Of a stretch of DNA of 64,000 nt, positions 1-11,575 are shown one piece after another (position 1 is the stretch's first letter; every line of letters begins with the position of its first letter). The DNA lies in contig BCKC01000002.1 of the NCBI GenBank assembly GCA_001600455.1, positions 2,804,171 through 2,868,170 of the forward strand, read 5' to 3'. Origin of the DNA: Endocalyx cinctus (taxonomy: Eukaryota; Ascomycota; Sordariomycetes; Amphisphaeriales; Apiosporaceae). The notes below the pieces were generated by a model. The model had not been told where the DNA came from, made no database searches, and worked only from the letters and a program-made list of their open reading frames with translations. Position numbers and translations under genes: made by a program.

Positions 1-3000
1 ACTAAAACTGTTGGTGTTCAGGTAGACACAGGTGCGGACAACTTTCGGTTGCATTAGAACCTTTATGGAGGGCTAGACGACTTGAACGAGGTAGTTCTCG
101 GTGAGCTTAGTGTTTCCGAGCTTTAAGAAACAAGGTTAGGAGAGAGGGGGAACTACTTATGCAGGTAAAAACATGGGGTAGCTCGTAAATTGTGCCTTAA
201 TCCCTAAGACTCGAGAGTAGAAAGCTACAATTTGGTAGCCAAACTATCCGAAAATCTAAGATAAATCTTCTAGCAAGTTAAACTTCCCGGCCTTGCAATG
301 CCAAGAGATCGGTTAAGACCCTTAAGGTTCCACGGCATCTTGAATAATCGAGGAGTCGCATGCTACGGCAATCGTAAACGACCCCTTCACCATGTATGTG
401 CTACCTCCCTGTCAGCTATCTCTTTGACCGTCATTGGTAAGGATATGATTGTGATGGTGTAGTCAATTCCTTCGAGAGAACATCAAGTACCCCAACCCAC
501 CGGGCAATACCAGAAGGTCCGAATTTGAATACGACTTATGACTCTACTGGATATGAATTGATAATGGAGGAAAGGAATGCGAACGTCATCGGTCGGACGT
601 TTCATTGGTTTTAGTCAACTGGGTAAAATCAGGATGGGGTTACAAGATAGCTTCATTGAACTCTCAAAACCAGCCCTAGTAGGGATGCGATACACATACA
701 GTATCTCACATACGTTGTGTAACCCATAATGTCACTAGATGCGCATCCACTTGCCTAGTTTCTCAGATATATGAGATAAATTCCTGGGGTAAATAGAGTT
801 CAATAGGCTTGGTTATAATGAATTTTCCCGTCACATGGCCTAGAATCATCTCTGACATGGAGTTAATGCATTTGGGTTGTGGCCAACAACGGCGTCATCT
901 TCCCCAGATTATCAATCTAGGTGTTTATGATTTTTGACTTTTATATCCTTTGCTTAATGGGCCTGATGAGAATGTTCTGGACGTCCTGCGAATCGTTACA
1001 TTGAATTGACCGGTCATTATTTGAGACAGTTGGCGTCCTTGTGACAACTGAGGCAGCAGCCCACTAGTTGTTGTATCCCTTGATTCGGAACTGATGTCTT
1101 GATAATGTTGTGCCCCCAAATGTGCAATAAGTGCCAGTTCCGATATGACAAAATATGTTACTATGCAGGTAGCGAAAACGATAAGATTATTGGTAGAAAT
1201 TTCCAGTCACTTCTGAGCCTCGTACCTTGGCATCAAGTTGAGATGATTGTCAGCAATATACCTAGGTAAATTCTCGGGGGTCACATGGCCCTTAATACTC
1301 CGGTTTATCCGTCAGTCATCCCAAGTTTATAGATCGGTGGTTGAACCGATTGGATTTTTTTCAATGACGGATGTACTGTGTATACGGCCATAGCGACGAC
1401 TTGAAGCTTGACTTGAGGATATATACTACGTCAGTGGTTTCATGACAGTATTCACCGCTGTTTGGCATAAGCAGGACTTTGACCTTTTGACGTTCAAGAG
1501 TCCCGTGATTTCTTGTTTTTTTTTTGTGCTTGTTGTGGCATCACGATCAAACCATCACTCAGCCACTTCCCTTGACGCATATTGACAAGGATATATTGAC
1601 AATAGCGGAGCATAAGCTCCTAAAAAAAACTCCCATGTTGCCTTATTTTCATGGTATGTAGGCGGATGTATTCAATTGTGAACGTCATTTCCGTAGATTT
1701 CGGGTTTCGTAAATTGTGCTTATTTTCTTATTACCCCTAGTATACAAACCAACAATAATATAAGCATGAAGAAGTATATTGTAGAAGGATGAAATGAAGG
1801 CTTGGAATACTTGAGAGGCTGGTAGGCAGTAGGCTGGAGACCGTTAGGTCAGCCAGCCACAGGTTTGAAAGCTGCTAACAAACACGTGTATTTCCCGATT
1901 CGACTGCATACTGTCGATCACCTGGATCTCTGTAGGCAAACGTTGCCTAGGGTGTGTAAAGGGCAATTTTTTTCTTCTTGACACTTTTAGAGAATTAGTA
2001 CGATATTACACGTGCAGTCAATGTAGAGAATATGCTGGAATAAAAACGATCGATATTTTCTTTCTTTCAAGAAGTCTGGGGTTAACGTAAAAAGGGAGAC
2101 TCCAAAAAAAAAAGTGTATTCCCCAATGTCCTCCACTAGAACAGTCCTATTAGCTGAGCTTCTCCGCTCTATTCTCCTCTATATGTATGCTCGGGGGAGG
2201 GATAGGTACATGCAGGTAACTAACAGCCTTACAGTTACACGCTATGTGGATTACCTGAAGTTACTGCTCCGCAGTGCAGTACAGTACGCTACATATTTGT
2301 ATGTACTATGTATATAATCCTAGGGGAAAAAGAGATACCGATCAAAGAGAATAAAAAAACCCCACTGTGCGTACTCCGTAGAAAAGAGGAAGAGCTTGGC
2401 TTGCTTTAGTGTCTCGCAAATGTTACTGTGGGACTTCGATATAAGTCGATCAACGGCTAAGGAATCGATCGCGGGGCCAGAGGAATGAAACATAACTTAG
2501 CTTTGAGAATGCGTCTCGTAATTAGTAGTGTAGATCCGGTGCACATCATTTTACATCTCGGACACATGATTGAGGCCGAAAGCAGAAACGAGGGGAAAAG
2601 TCGATAAAGTCATGTATGGGAATCTTTAAAATCTCCATAGTTCATATCGTCTTTCCGTAAATGTGGGTTGATAGGTATAGTATTGCTATTAAACTTTTAT
2701 TTTATTTTTCATTCGTCTGGTCTTCCTGTCATTGTTATAACAATGGTAATATAGGTCTATCAAACTCGTTAAGCGGGGGATGAGAAAGAAGGAAAAAAGA
2801 TACAGGAAGAAATTCACCGCCTTCTCGTTCGAAGACTAACTTCAATATTCACGAATATAACATCACACGTTGCGTCGTCAGCTTACTCTCTCATCCCGCC
2901 TTGAACGTCGGCGGAGTGCAGTAACAATTTCGGTGGATCGATCCCGATCCGAAGCCGGAAGATCGAATAGTAACAGAAATTGTGTGTCTTAGATAGTCGT

Positions 3001-3605
3001 ATATGATATACAGTATTTAATGTGTACTGGTATTGGTGTAGTCTATTGAACAGATTGCTGAAATAATACATATATAAATCTAGCCATTAATATGCTGAAA
3101 ATTCCCCAGTAACAACAGAATACCATTAGTATTCTCTTTTTCGATAGGTAATTAGATTAGAACTGCCAGAAGAGTAGATCATTACCATATATGGTAGGAC
3201 TTCGGTTGCGATCCTTGGTAAAAATCCTTCCGATGTCATTGGTATATACGACCCTGTCACTACCAAGATTGGAAATCCGAAAACAATTAGCTTATGAAGA
3301 ATGTTACACACTGTGTGATAAGCAAATACTAGTATACATAATACTATGTACACTAGTGTAATATCCACTGCCTGGGAGCGGAATCCACAGCTACAAAAAT
3401 AGGTGTACCTGCCAAGTAATTGATTCGATTGTATGGTAAAAATAAGCGGACTCTTTGAAGCCGCGCAAGCGATGGTATTGATATTATTTTGAATATATAT
3501 CCATAACAACTGGGCTTACGTAGGTCAGAAGATAGATGAATTCGATCATACTGTATACATATGCATAATCGAGGAATATTTGTAGACTACCTGTATGTAG
3601 GTAAG

Positions 3606-3615
3606 TACCTAGGTA
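3606..3615. repeat. TACCTAGGTA palindrome, one of three
   Basis: This perfect 10-base palindrome also occurs at 1259-1268 and 24891-24900. At the last site the symmetry extends to 16 bases (24888-24903). Random expectation in 64 kb is well under one copy. Confidence 0.7.
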
Positions 3616-3771
3616 AGTAACCTATTAAGTAACGTACTAAGTATTTATTCTAGCGTTGCTCTGTTAAAGATGCTGTTATGAGTTAGGGGAGGATTGGTTT
3701 ATGGCGTTTGAAACAAAAAGCAATCAGTAGTATGCGACATCTCCGACGGATAGCGCGCATTTTCCATTCTA

Positions 3772-3800
3772 GTATATATATATGTATGTATGTATGTATA
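3772..3800. repeat. TA/TATG microsatellite
   Basis: A short run of TA repeats passes into four TATG units. Simple-sequence DNA in an intergenic region. Confidence 0.8.
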
Positions 3801-4636
3801 ACTAATTTAATTTCTTCACTTTCTCTTCTGATTGGAGCGCCTGATTAATCTCTTTTATAGTTAGAGAATATGTTGCGAAAGGGTCGTATACTAATAGATA
3901 AACGTAGCAAGCTGCGAGAAGCACAACATCAGTTCATGGATCATGCAGAGCGTCTGTTGCAGCCTACCCTGCAGCATTGTGCGGCTTTCGAACGCTGGTT
4001 ACTTACTGGTCTACAATGTATACTACACCATCCTACATAACCTCTTAATCTATTTTCGGTCCTATTGGCGGCTTTGAACGGCTCATCGTGCCAAAGAAAG
4101 CTCATGTATTAATCTGATGCACATCGGAGAACCGGGTCGGCTTTTGTTGATCGAACGGGGTTTAAAAATTCTCATCGTAGATCTGGTCTCCCATTGCTTT
4201 GCTTCGATCGGGGGTATCAAGTTATCGGCCATTGCAAGCAAGACATTCGCAAGGCTAGCATCAGCTCCAGGATGATCGCTCTCGGTTTTTTCTCAAGGCA
4301 AGGCGATCGACGATTTTGTGGCTTTCAGCTCCATTCTCTGTATTATAAACTTAGAAAAAAGAGAGACAAAAAAAAACTGCCTTCAATAGATAAATGATAA
4401 TGCTCTCCATTAACTATGCCGCTTATGCACTGCTTTAACTTTTAGCCTTTAGATAAACCCTCCACAGAGCGTCGGGCGCACCCACACGGCATCAAATATC
4501 CCGCTCGTTGATGCTTGCCGTAACCCCCATTGCAAGAGCATAGTCACTGTCACAGGATGTGAGTAACCACCAATTATTTGGGGTAGTATTACCGCTACAT
4601 GAACATGGCTGGATTGGTTTTTACGTTTGTGCATAA

Positions 4637-4966
4637 ATGCTTGCCCAAAACAAGCTAATTACTTTAGCAGGGCACGATAAGTTTTATTCGGACAATGACA
4701 GGTATCAATTGATAAACCCCGATGATTCCATCACGATAGAAAGTAAGAACTGTCAGGTTGAATTTGATTGGTTAACGAAGAGACTTGTCGATGACATGTC
4801 AAAACTCTCGTCGCGTGAAGATCGACGTTGAGCCTCTTCTAGATAACCTTGATACCGATACCTTCATCGACGTCGTAAAATGCGATCTGCCCAGCAATGA
4901 TCTTCATACGCGAAACCATTCATCTCCAGTATCTAACCTAGCAAATGAATACGAGAACTAGTGGCC
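4637..4966 (+). pseudogene. Possible frameshifted coding remnant
   Basis: A 64-codon frame opened by ATG at 4637 ends in TGA near 4831. An overlapping frame, with its own ATG about 40 bases before that stop, continues for about 58 codons to a TAG near 4966. Both halves have protein-like composition (mixed Asp, Leu, Val and Glu, few low-complexity stretches), unlike the surrounding TA-rich DNA. A single frameshift would join them into roughly 100 residues. I recognise no family, and chance cannot be excluded. Confidence 0.2.
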
Positions 4967-7744
4967 GCGATTTTTTTAACATAGCCATTGTTCGAGACAG
5001 CGGACACCCCTGCGCCGCGATTATAATTTTGTTTCTTCTTTGATATTCGTATGCTTCATGAATAATCCCTCCAATTCTTCTTCGTTCCGAAGATGGCCAA
5101 TGTTCATAAAGGAATAGGATGCCGTTGCGGAGAAAGGTAAAATAAGCGGAAATCTTTAAATGTAGTGTAAGATCGAACTTCTAGTTATTATTATACGTTT
5201 TAGGGAGTTTGTAATGGAGCCCGTGTGGAGCTGGTAAGATCGTCACAACGGACTCGGCCGGGGATATAGCGTCGTTACATGACCGACGGGGAGGTTTGAG
5301 AAATACAGTATTTAATATACTGTATTAATGTACCCTGTCGTTGCCAAATATCTGCAGTAGGACCAGCTTTAACCGAAATTGATAAACATGCAAGATCAAT
5401 AATGTAGCAGGCATACTAAGTAATCATGAAAGTCGCGGAGTTAAAAGGAGTATGCTACACTACGTACAGTAATGTTTCAATTTGAAATATTGTGAAGCAC
5501 TTCCAGGCAAGGCAAGAAAACACCGCGCCGACAACGGACCGCCAAACAAGCCAAACCGGAGTTTTTATAACTGTACCAAGAAACATAAAATATTAATATC
5601 AAGAAAGTTGTTTTTATATAAACGTCTAATTTATTCCGGCCATGATTTCACGACGATGAAAGACTCTACATAGTAAAAGGAATTACTTATACCCCAAGAG
5701 AAGCAGACTTAATTATTATTACGCTGGGCAGATTAGAACAACCGTGCCATCTCGGCGTGCGAGCATGGTTAAGGAAAATTATATACAAATTGGGTTATCG
5801 CGTTTAAAAAGAATTTGAGGTGTGCGATCTTAGGGTTACTTCTCATCATGCACCTCATAGTATTGTGAAAGCCGGAAAGGGGCATAGTGGATGCAGATCC
5901 TTAAGCAAACTGAGGGGACGGGTATAATGCATATCTTAATATGTTTACAAGTTACAGTACCGCTGTACACTAGCAAGTCGGCACTCGCTGAGCCCTTCCA
6001 ATCCGTTGGACCTAGACTCTTGAAGCAAACCCCGAGAAGAGCGGTAAAATTGTATCAGAGAGAGGCGAGATCGTCTCATAAGCGTTAATGCAGTACAAGA
6101 AAGTCGTAAAGGAGGGCCGCTGTCGGAACCCTTATCAGTCAAGCAACCATAAGAGAAAAAAAAATCAACAACAGGAATTCAGGCAGAAGCAAATATTTCA
6201 AACTTAAAAATTGATAACCATACATATATATGTTTTGATTGTTACAGGAAATAGTAGCTCGTACATAATTGTAATAAATAAAGAAAAGAGCATAGAAGAG
6301 AGGCTGAAGATGTTCTAGAAGCGTATGTAAGCAAAATTTTGGGTATGTTGAAAAATTTTTTCTGTGGGATCGTGAGGGTCTAGACTTTTAGTGGTAGCGG
6401 TTATCATGGCGCCAAAAGATTTTTAGATGTTAAAACGTCCAAGCGTATCCACCGCTATGCCCGGGGGCCCTTATCTTCGGCACCTACGGCAAAGAGCGAA
6501 CATATCTTCTTCACCTTTACATAGTAACTCGTATCAAGTGTACAGTAGTAGTAGGCATGAAAATATTTATTCAACCAAATGATTTTTTTTTTTTTAATTG
6601 AACTTGGTGGTGTGGCGAAAGTGGTGTGGGAGCATTTATATGTCTGTAATCAACCTCTTTGTTTCACCAAATTATTAATATTGAATGAACACCACACCAC
6701 ATCATAATATGAACCAGCTACTTTGACCTCACATACGGAAATATTTATAAATTTTTTACACTTTTTTTTTTCCTTCTTATTTTCTTCTTTCTTTTTTTGT
6801 CCCTACTTGTACACCATGAGTTTCCACTCCCCAGATCTGCTTACAGTATCTGCGTATGCACATAGTATGTTAGTAAGGCTAAGCGTTCGTTTTTTCTCCG
6901 TATCCCTGTATGTTCTCAGGGAAGATCCACACTATAAGCAGGAGTGTAAACAAGGATAGTGATAATGGCCATCACACTTACGCACCATATTATACTGATA
7001 CACGGCACTGTGGAGAAACGAGTCGTACGATGTTATCAATTAGTAGTGTGATAGCTGAGCGTCGAATTGATGGCGCAAGAATGCTCGAAAACTTGAAGTG
7101 AGCGGCGTAAACCATGGGGATAATGATCTTAGCTCTTGATAAACTGTAATCAGGATCTTGCTATGTTATATGTAACTAGGCTATCTCAGTCTTGGAAAGT
7201 CTCGTCATCGTCATATCAACCAAACACAAGTTTCACATCTCTCAGCACTAAAGTCCAATCGACGCTCTGTATTTTTTATTATTATTGTTTGTATATGTTT
7301 CGTAGTTGGTAAATTCGAAGTTGAGGTCAATTATTCGCCAATTATAGGATCAACATATTATTAAGGTTGAGACTAAAACAATTGGAGTTATTGGAGTCCC
7401 CGTGGGTAACGACAATTGGCGGAGTCATTAATAATTTACATACTAGCGTAAGGGCCCCCCTCTCCCCTGAGTACCCATCTTTATGCGTAAAACACTTCTC
7501 AAAAAAGTCTGTCAGAACCCTTAAGTTACCATTACTTGCTTTGAGACGAATGTCAAGATAGGGGTCTGCAGATAAGGGGCAATCCTTCTATAATAACCTC
7601 GAAGCGAAGACAACCGGTCTACATCCGTTGATACCGGCTACAAACAGCGTCGTGGCAATCATCTGCACCTAGTAATGGTGCGGTATCTTTAGCTACCATA
7701 CAGCGAAAGAAGGTGGCATCAGTCTAAGCTTCTTAGCGACCTCA

Positions 7745-8005
7745 ACAACTCTGACACCATCAAGAGGAATATTGAGAGACATATATTTCAAAAGGGAATT
7801 GGGTTCCGTTGACGTTTACGGTATCACAAAAGAACGATATCTCTTGGTGATTACATATGTGGCAAAAAAAATGAAAAATCGCTGTCTTCATTTGGAGTCA
7901 TCTAAAATTGATACCTACATATTTAAACATTCAAGTTTTCCACACCATCATATCCGTGAATCCATTTCAGACTTGGTGCATACGAGGCAAATCCATCTCT
8001 CTTGA
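7745..8005 (+). mobile_element. Possible degraded copia-type integrase fragment
   Basis: The frame over this stretch reads through a segment resembling the start of a retrotransposon integrase core: a hydrophobic stretch, then G-x-V-D-V-Y-G-I-x-K-E-R-Y-L-L-V-I-T. In copia elements this is the region G-P-x(n)-G-x-R-Y-x-L-x-x-x-D-D. The expected catalytic Asp after the I-T pair is replaced by Tyr, and no neighbouring gag, reverse transcriptase or LTR could be recognised. If real, it is a decayed relic. The match is by eye only and weak. Confidence 0.22.
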
Positions 8006-9303
8006 TAGAAGTTGACGTACGTTAGGATATCATGGTGTTATTGGATCGGATATACGCAGACTTAACACTTTGGCCACCCTCTTAGCTGCGCCGTCGCTAA
8101 GGATGTAAGGATTAGTCAAGATCTAAACGAGTGTTTATCCTCTTTTTACTAAATTTGCAGCCTTGCGAATAAAAGATATTATATGATTGGTTAAAAAAGA
8201 CAAAAAAAAAAAAAAAGAGAGATTTGAATTTATAAAAAGAATTAAGAAAAAAAAAAGCGCATTGCATATTAGGTGGTAGACATATTCTTTCAATTGTCCA
8301 ATGCTGGAGAGATAAGAGAATATTTTACATATGTACCATGCCATGTAATGTATTCCCAGAAGGCTGATTGGATCCGACTTGAACGTGTTTCCTACGTCAT
8401 AGTTCCGTGACCTACCGCAGTATGTACTAGCTTACAAAACCCCTGTCGTTTCTCTGCCTGTAATCAGCCAATATCAGGTCATGATACGAGCCGCCACGGA
8501 CTTTACCTGAGCAGGCATCCCATGTATATGCATATTTCATATCTGCAAGCCTAATGTTACCCAGTAGTGTACATACATAGTATACTTATTGGATATGTAG
8601 CACATATAAACATAGTACATTTATGCTATGTATGTGTATATGTCTACTGTGTATGTATATTTTATTTTCTTCCTTTTTATTTATTTATATGCCCATTTTA
8701 TTTCTTTCCTTATTTACGATATGGTGTTACTTGCTGCTCGGGGGATAGGATACCATTGACAATGATAATCAATTAATGCTAATGATTACAGTACAGAATA
8801 CACTAGTTATCTTGTCTAGCTGCTCTAGGGCGTCATTCTATATTATTTGATTCATTTTTTTTTCTCCTGATCTAACGTACTTACTAGGTACTTAATAGTT
8901 AGTATTGTATCTGTAATAGTAGTATATACGTTATTCTCATTTATTCAAGTGTACGTATATATATTTCTAGTGTATTGTTAAACACTAAATAAAAGATAAG
9001 AAAAGACACTTATTACCTAGATAGATATGCCAACATTAATACCACACACACGACATGCACAAAAACTTGGATTGGTTAACATTGAGATATCAGACTGTGT
9101 GTACATAGTATTTAGTATACACGGATGTTGGTTATAAGATGGCATAGTGGCACAATAGTACAATATACAGGAGGTGTATTGACGTTGTTGAGCCATACGG
9201 AGTACTTAGTGCCAAGTTATACAGTAGTTGATAGGTATAATTAATACAGTATAAATATGCTCTGCATTATAGGATTATGTACATAGTATAATCGTACGCT
9301 TAT

Positions 9304-9336
9304 ATGCTTGTTGAATGCTTGCTGGATGCTTGCTGA
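9304..9336 (+). repeat. Three tandem 11-base units
   Basis: Three adjacent copies of the unit ATGCTTGCTGR, the first with one C-to-T difference. No function is evident. Confidence 0.8.
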
Positions 9337-9435
9337 AAAAGGTGCTAAATGTTACTTACTTTAAGGAGTTTCTTTAGTTATCATTTTACTGTACTGTAGA
9401 GTGGTTCCACTCTGTTAAAGGTAAAGGTAAGGATA

Positions 9436-9444
<9 letters not shown>

Positions 9445-9472
<28 letters not shown>
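9445..9472. repeat. Poly-A tract of 28
   Basis: The longest A/T homopolymer in the window. Similar tracts lie at 38014-38032, 39160-39183, 54930-54950 and 63387-63403. Tract length may be affected by sequencing error. A long A run could mark the tail of a retroposed element, but no element body was recognised upstream. Confidence 0.85.
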
Positions 9473-9475
<3 letters not shown>

Positions 9476-11575
9476 AGAAAAAGTAAATAAACTGAAAGTG
9501 TAACCTTAGAAGCCGAGCTGCGCAGTGTGTGCACCATCGTGCGGTAGCGCTTCAGTTCATTCAGTAATTCAGTAATGGGTCGACCCACTCAAAAAAAATA
9601 CTCAATCCTTCTTCTCCCCCCCCACCCCCAAAATCAATCACTTAATCATTGGTATCCTTTACATCCGCAACCGCTAAACAAATCGCTGAAATCTCACCAT
9701 TTAGTCCATCAACCGTCTATTCTTAGTTAGTAACTTTAGATTAATATTGTACTTATGTATGTACGTAACTTATGTTAGTATTTTACGTTAGTACTTGATC
9801 CCTCCTTACTTTGAGGCTTGCTTAAGATCGATCCATCGGATGCTATACGCTATTTACTGCCAACTTCTTACTTACGCATAGCACAGCACAGCACAGTATT
9901 AATACTTTATCGACTCCCTGGTTAAAGTAGTTTTTTAGAGGGGAAGGTAAGTATCTAGTAACCATATTAAATACTACCCTTGTAGAATATAATCTAGCCA
10001 CCCATGTCTCTCGATTGATTCCTCCCCAACAGTTCTAATAGAATAAACCTACCGCATCTGCTCACCTATTCTCTTTTTTCTTTTCTCTTCCCTTTTTTTT
10101 GATCACCCCCTCCGCCTTCGCTGCTGACGGACTACCTTTCAGGCGTTATTTCCTACAGTCAAAGGCAGGCCTAGGATTGTGGATTGCCGAACCACTTGAT
10201 AATTCTATTTTTCAAGAGGATAACCGCCTAGTACAGGATAAACCTCGTCGGCGACCATACCGCCATATACTCTCCGCGTATCCCGTATCACCATTGCGCC
10301 GAGATATCATATACAACGCCTCAATGACTTCGCCCTGATTTGCCCGTATCAGCATTTTCCTACAAGCGCCATAGTTTTAGTTAACCTTTTCTAAACACTC
10401 GGGCTTCTGAGTAATGGTAGCCGTGCTTAAAGACAGCACCCGGACTAAACAAACTCATTTAGCTGAACTTGGTCGCGTCGATTCTTGACAAAGAAGGACT
10501 AAATCTGAACGATCGATCAAAATATTTACGACGCAGTAACCCAGAACAAAGTCCTAACCGTCTTTGTGTCTCCTCAATCCGCCATTCCGTCGTTCTAGCC
10601 TCTTGTCATCACAGGCTATTTACCTTCCACTAGAGCATTCGCCTCCTCCCCCCAACCATCCAAATCTAGTTTGATTCGAAGGGTGACTGTGTCCTCCGGA
10701 TCATTCTTCGGGAGAATTGTCAGATCTTGCCTACCGGGTCAAGTTTTGCATTGTTGCTGGAATATTGCCATTGCATCTCTTCCCAAGTACCAAGCTTCTT
10801 TTTTTCTCTTCTCCGGTTGCTTTTCCATTTCCGTGTTTCTGAACACATCTGTGACAATTATTCGGTAAGTGTTTGAATTTTCGTACTATTTCTATTTTCC
10901 CCTCAACCCCCGATATGCGATAGGGACACCCATTCTCAGCACATTAAGCGACCTCGTGTACCACGTGGAGTGGTGGAGATGACTCAGGAAAGGAAAACGG
11001 AAAAAAGCAATACTGAAAAGGGAGACGAAATTTGAATCGAAATCAATATCCAACGTCATTTCCAGCCGCGATCACCTCTGACAACGCCACACGCTTGAGA
11101 ATGTCTCTCCGTCTGCTACTGATTTGACTGCATTCCAGCAACAATTTCCGTTGCTTGTTTGCTGAATGCATCGGTCATATAATACAACCTTGCCCGCCTG
11201 TCACGATTTTTAGTGACGATTCGATAGAATTTGTGACGATCCCAGAGAAGGAATCAAACTCTCTCGCATTTTTCTCATAATTTCAACATACCATGGAAAG
11301 ACTTATCGGGATAAAACATGCTAATAGAAACTTTCTCCTTCCCAGGCTTTTACGAAATCCTAATCGTACCTCCCAGCAGAGGCGCCGCCGACCCTATCGC
11401 TACTTCTCATAAACCTAATCCTTGGTTCAAGGTTTGGAGTAGGAAGATTTTCCCGTGTTTCACGCATCCTAAATCTCCCGCGAATAAGTCGAATAGCGTT
11501 ACACCCTCTAACGCCCAGTCATCCACATTTCTTCCCTCCTCTTGCTCTCCTCAGAGGCGATCCGAATCGTTGGGA

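Larger units (their letters stand above)
1..11575. other. Long gene-poor, TA-rich region
   Basis: I find no intact gene here. All open frames are under about 130 codons, lack recognisable domains and are interrupted in every frame. The DNA is rich in TA dinucleotides and in words such as GTATGTA and TACATA, with A/T homopolymers and short microsatellites. This is what relics of mobile DNA mutated by repeat-induced point mutation usually look like in Sordariomycetes, but I could not compute a RIP index. Two stretches with coding-like composition are listed separately (4637-4966 and 7745-8005). The last 700 bases before 11576 probably hold the leader of the next gene. Confidence 0.55.

Noticed and set aside
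9445..9472. Poly-A tract as the tail of a LINE or processed pseudogene
   Set aside because: No reverse transcriptase, gene copy or target-site duplication could be seen beside it; similar tracts occur in most intergenic regions here.
11318..11575. 86-residue N-terminal extension of the CBM21 protein
   Set aside because: Possible in frame, but a likely leader intron removes its ATG and the conserved-looking start is at 11576.
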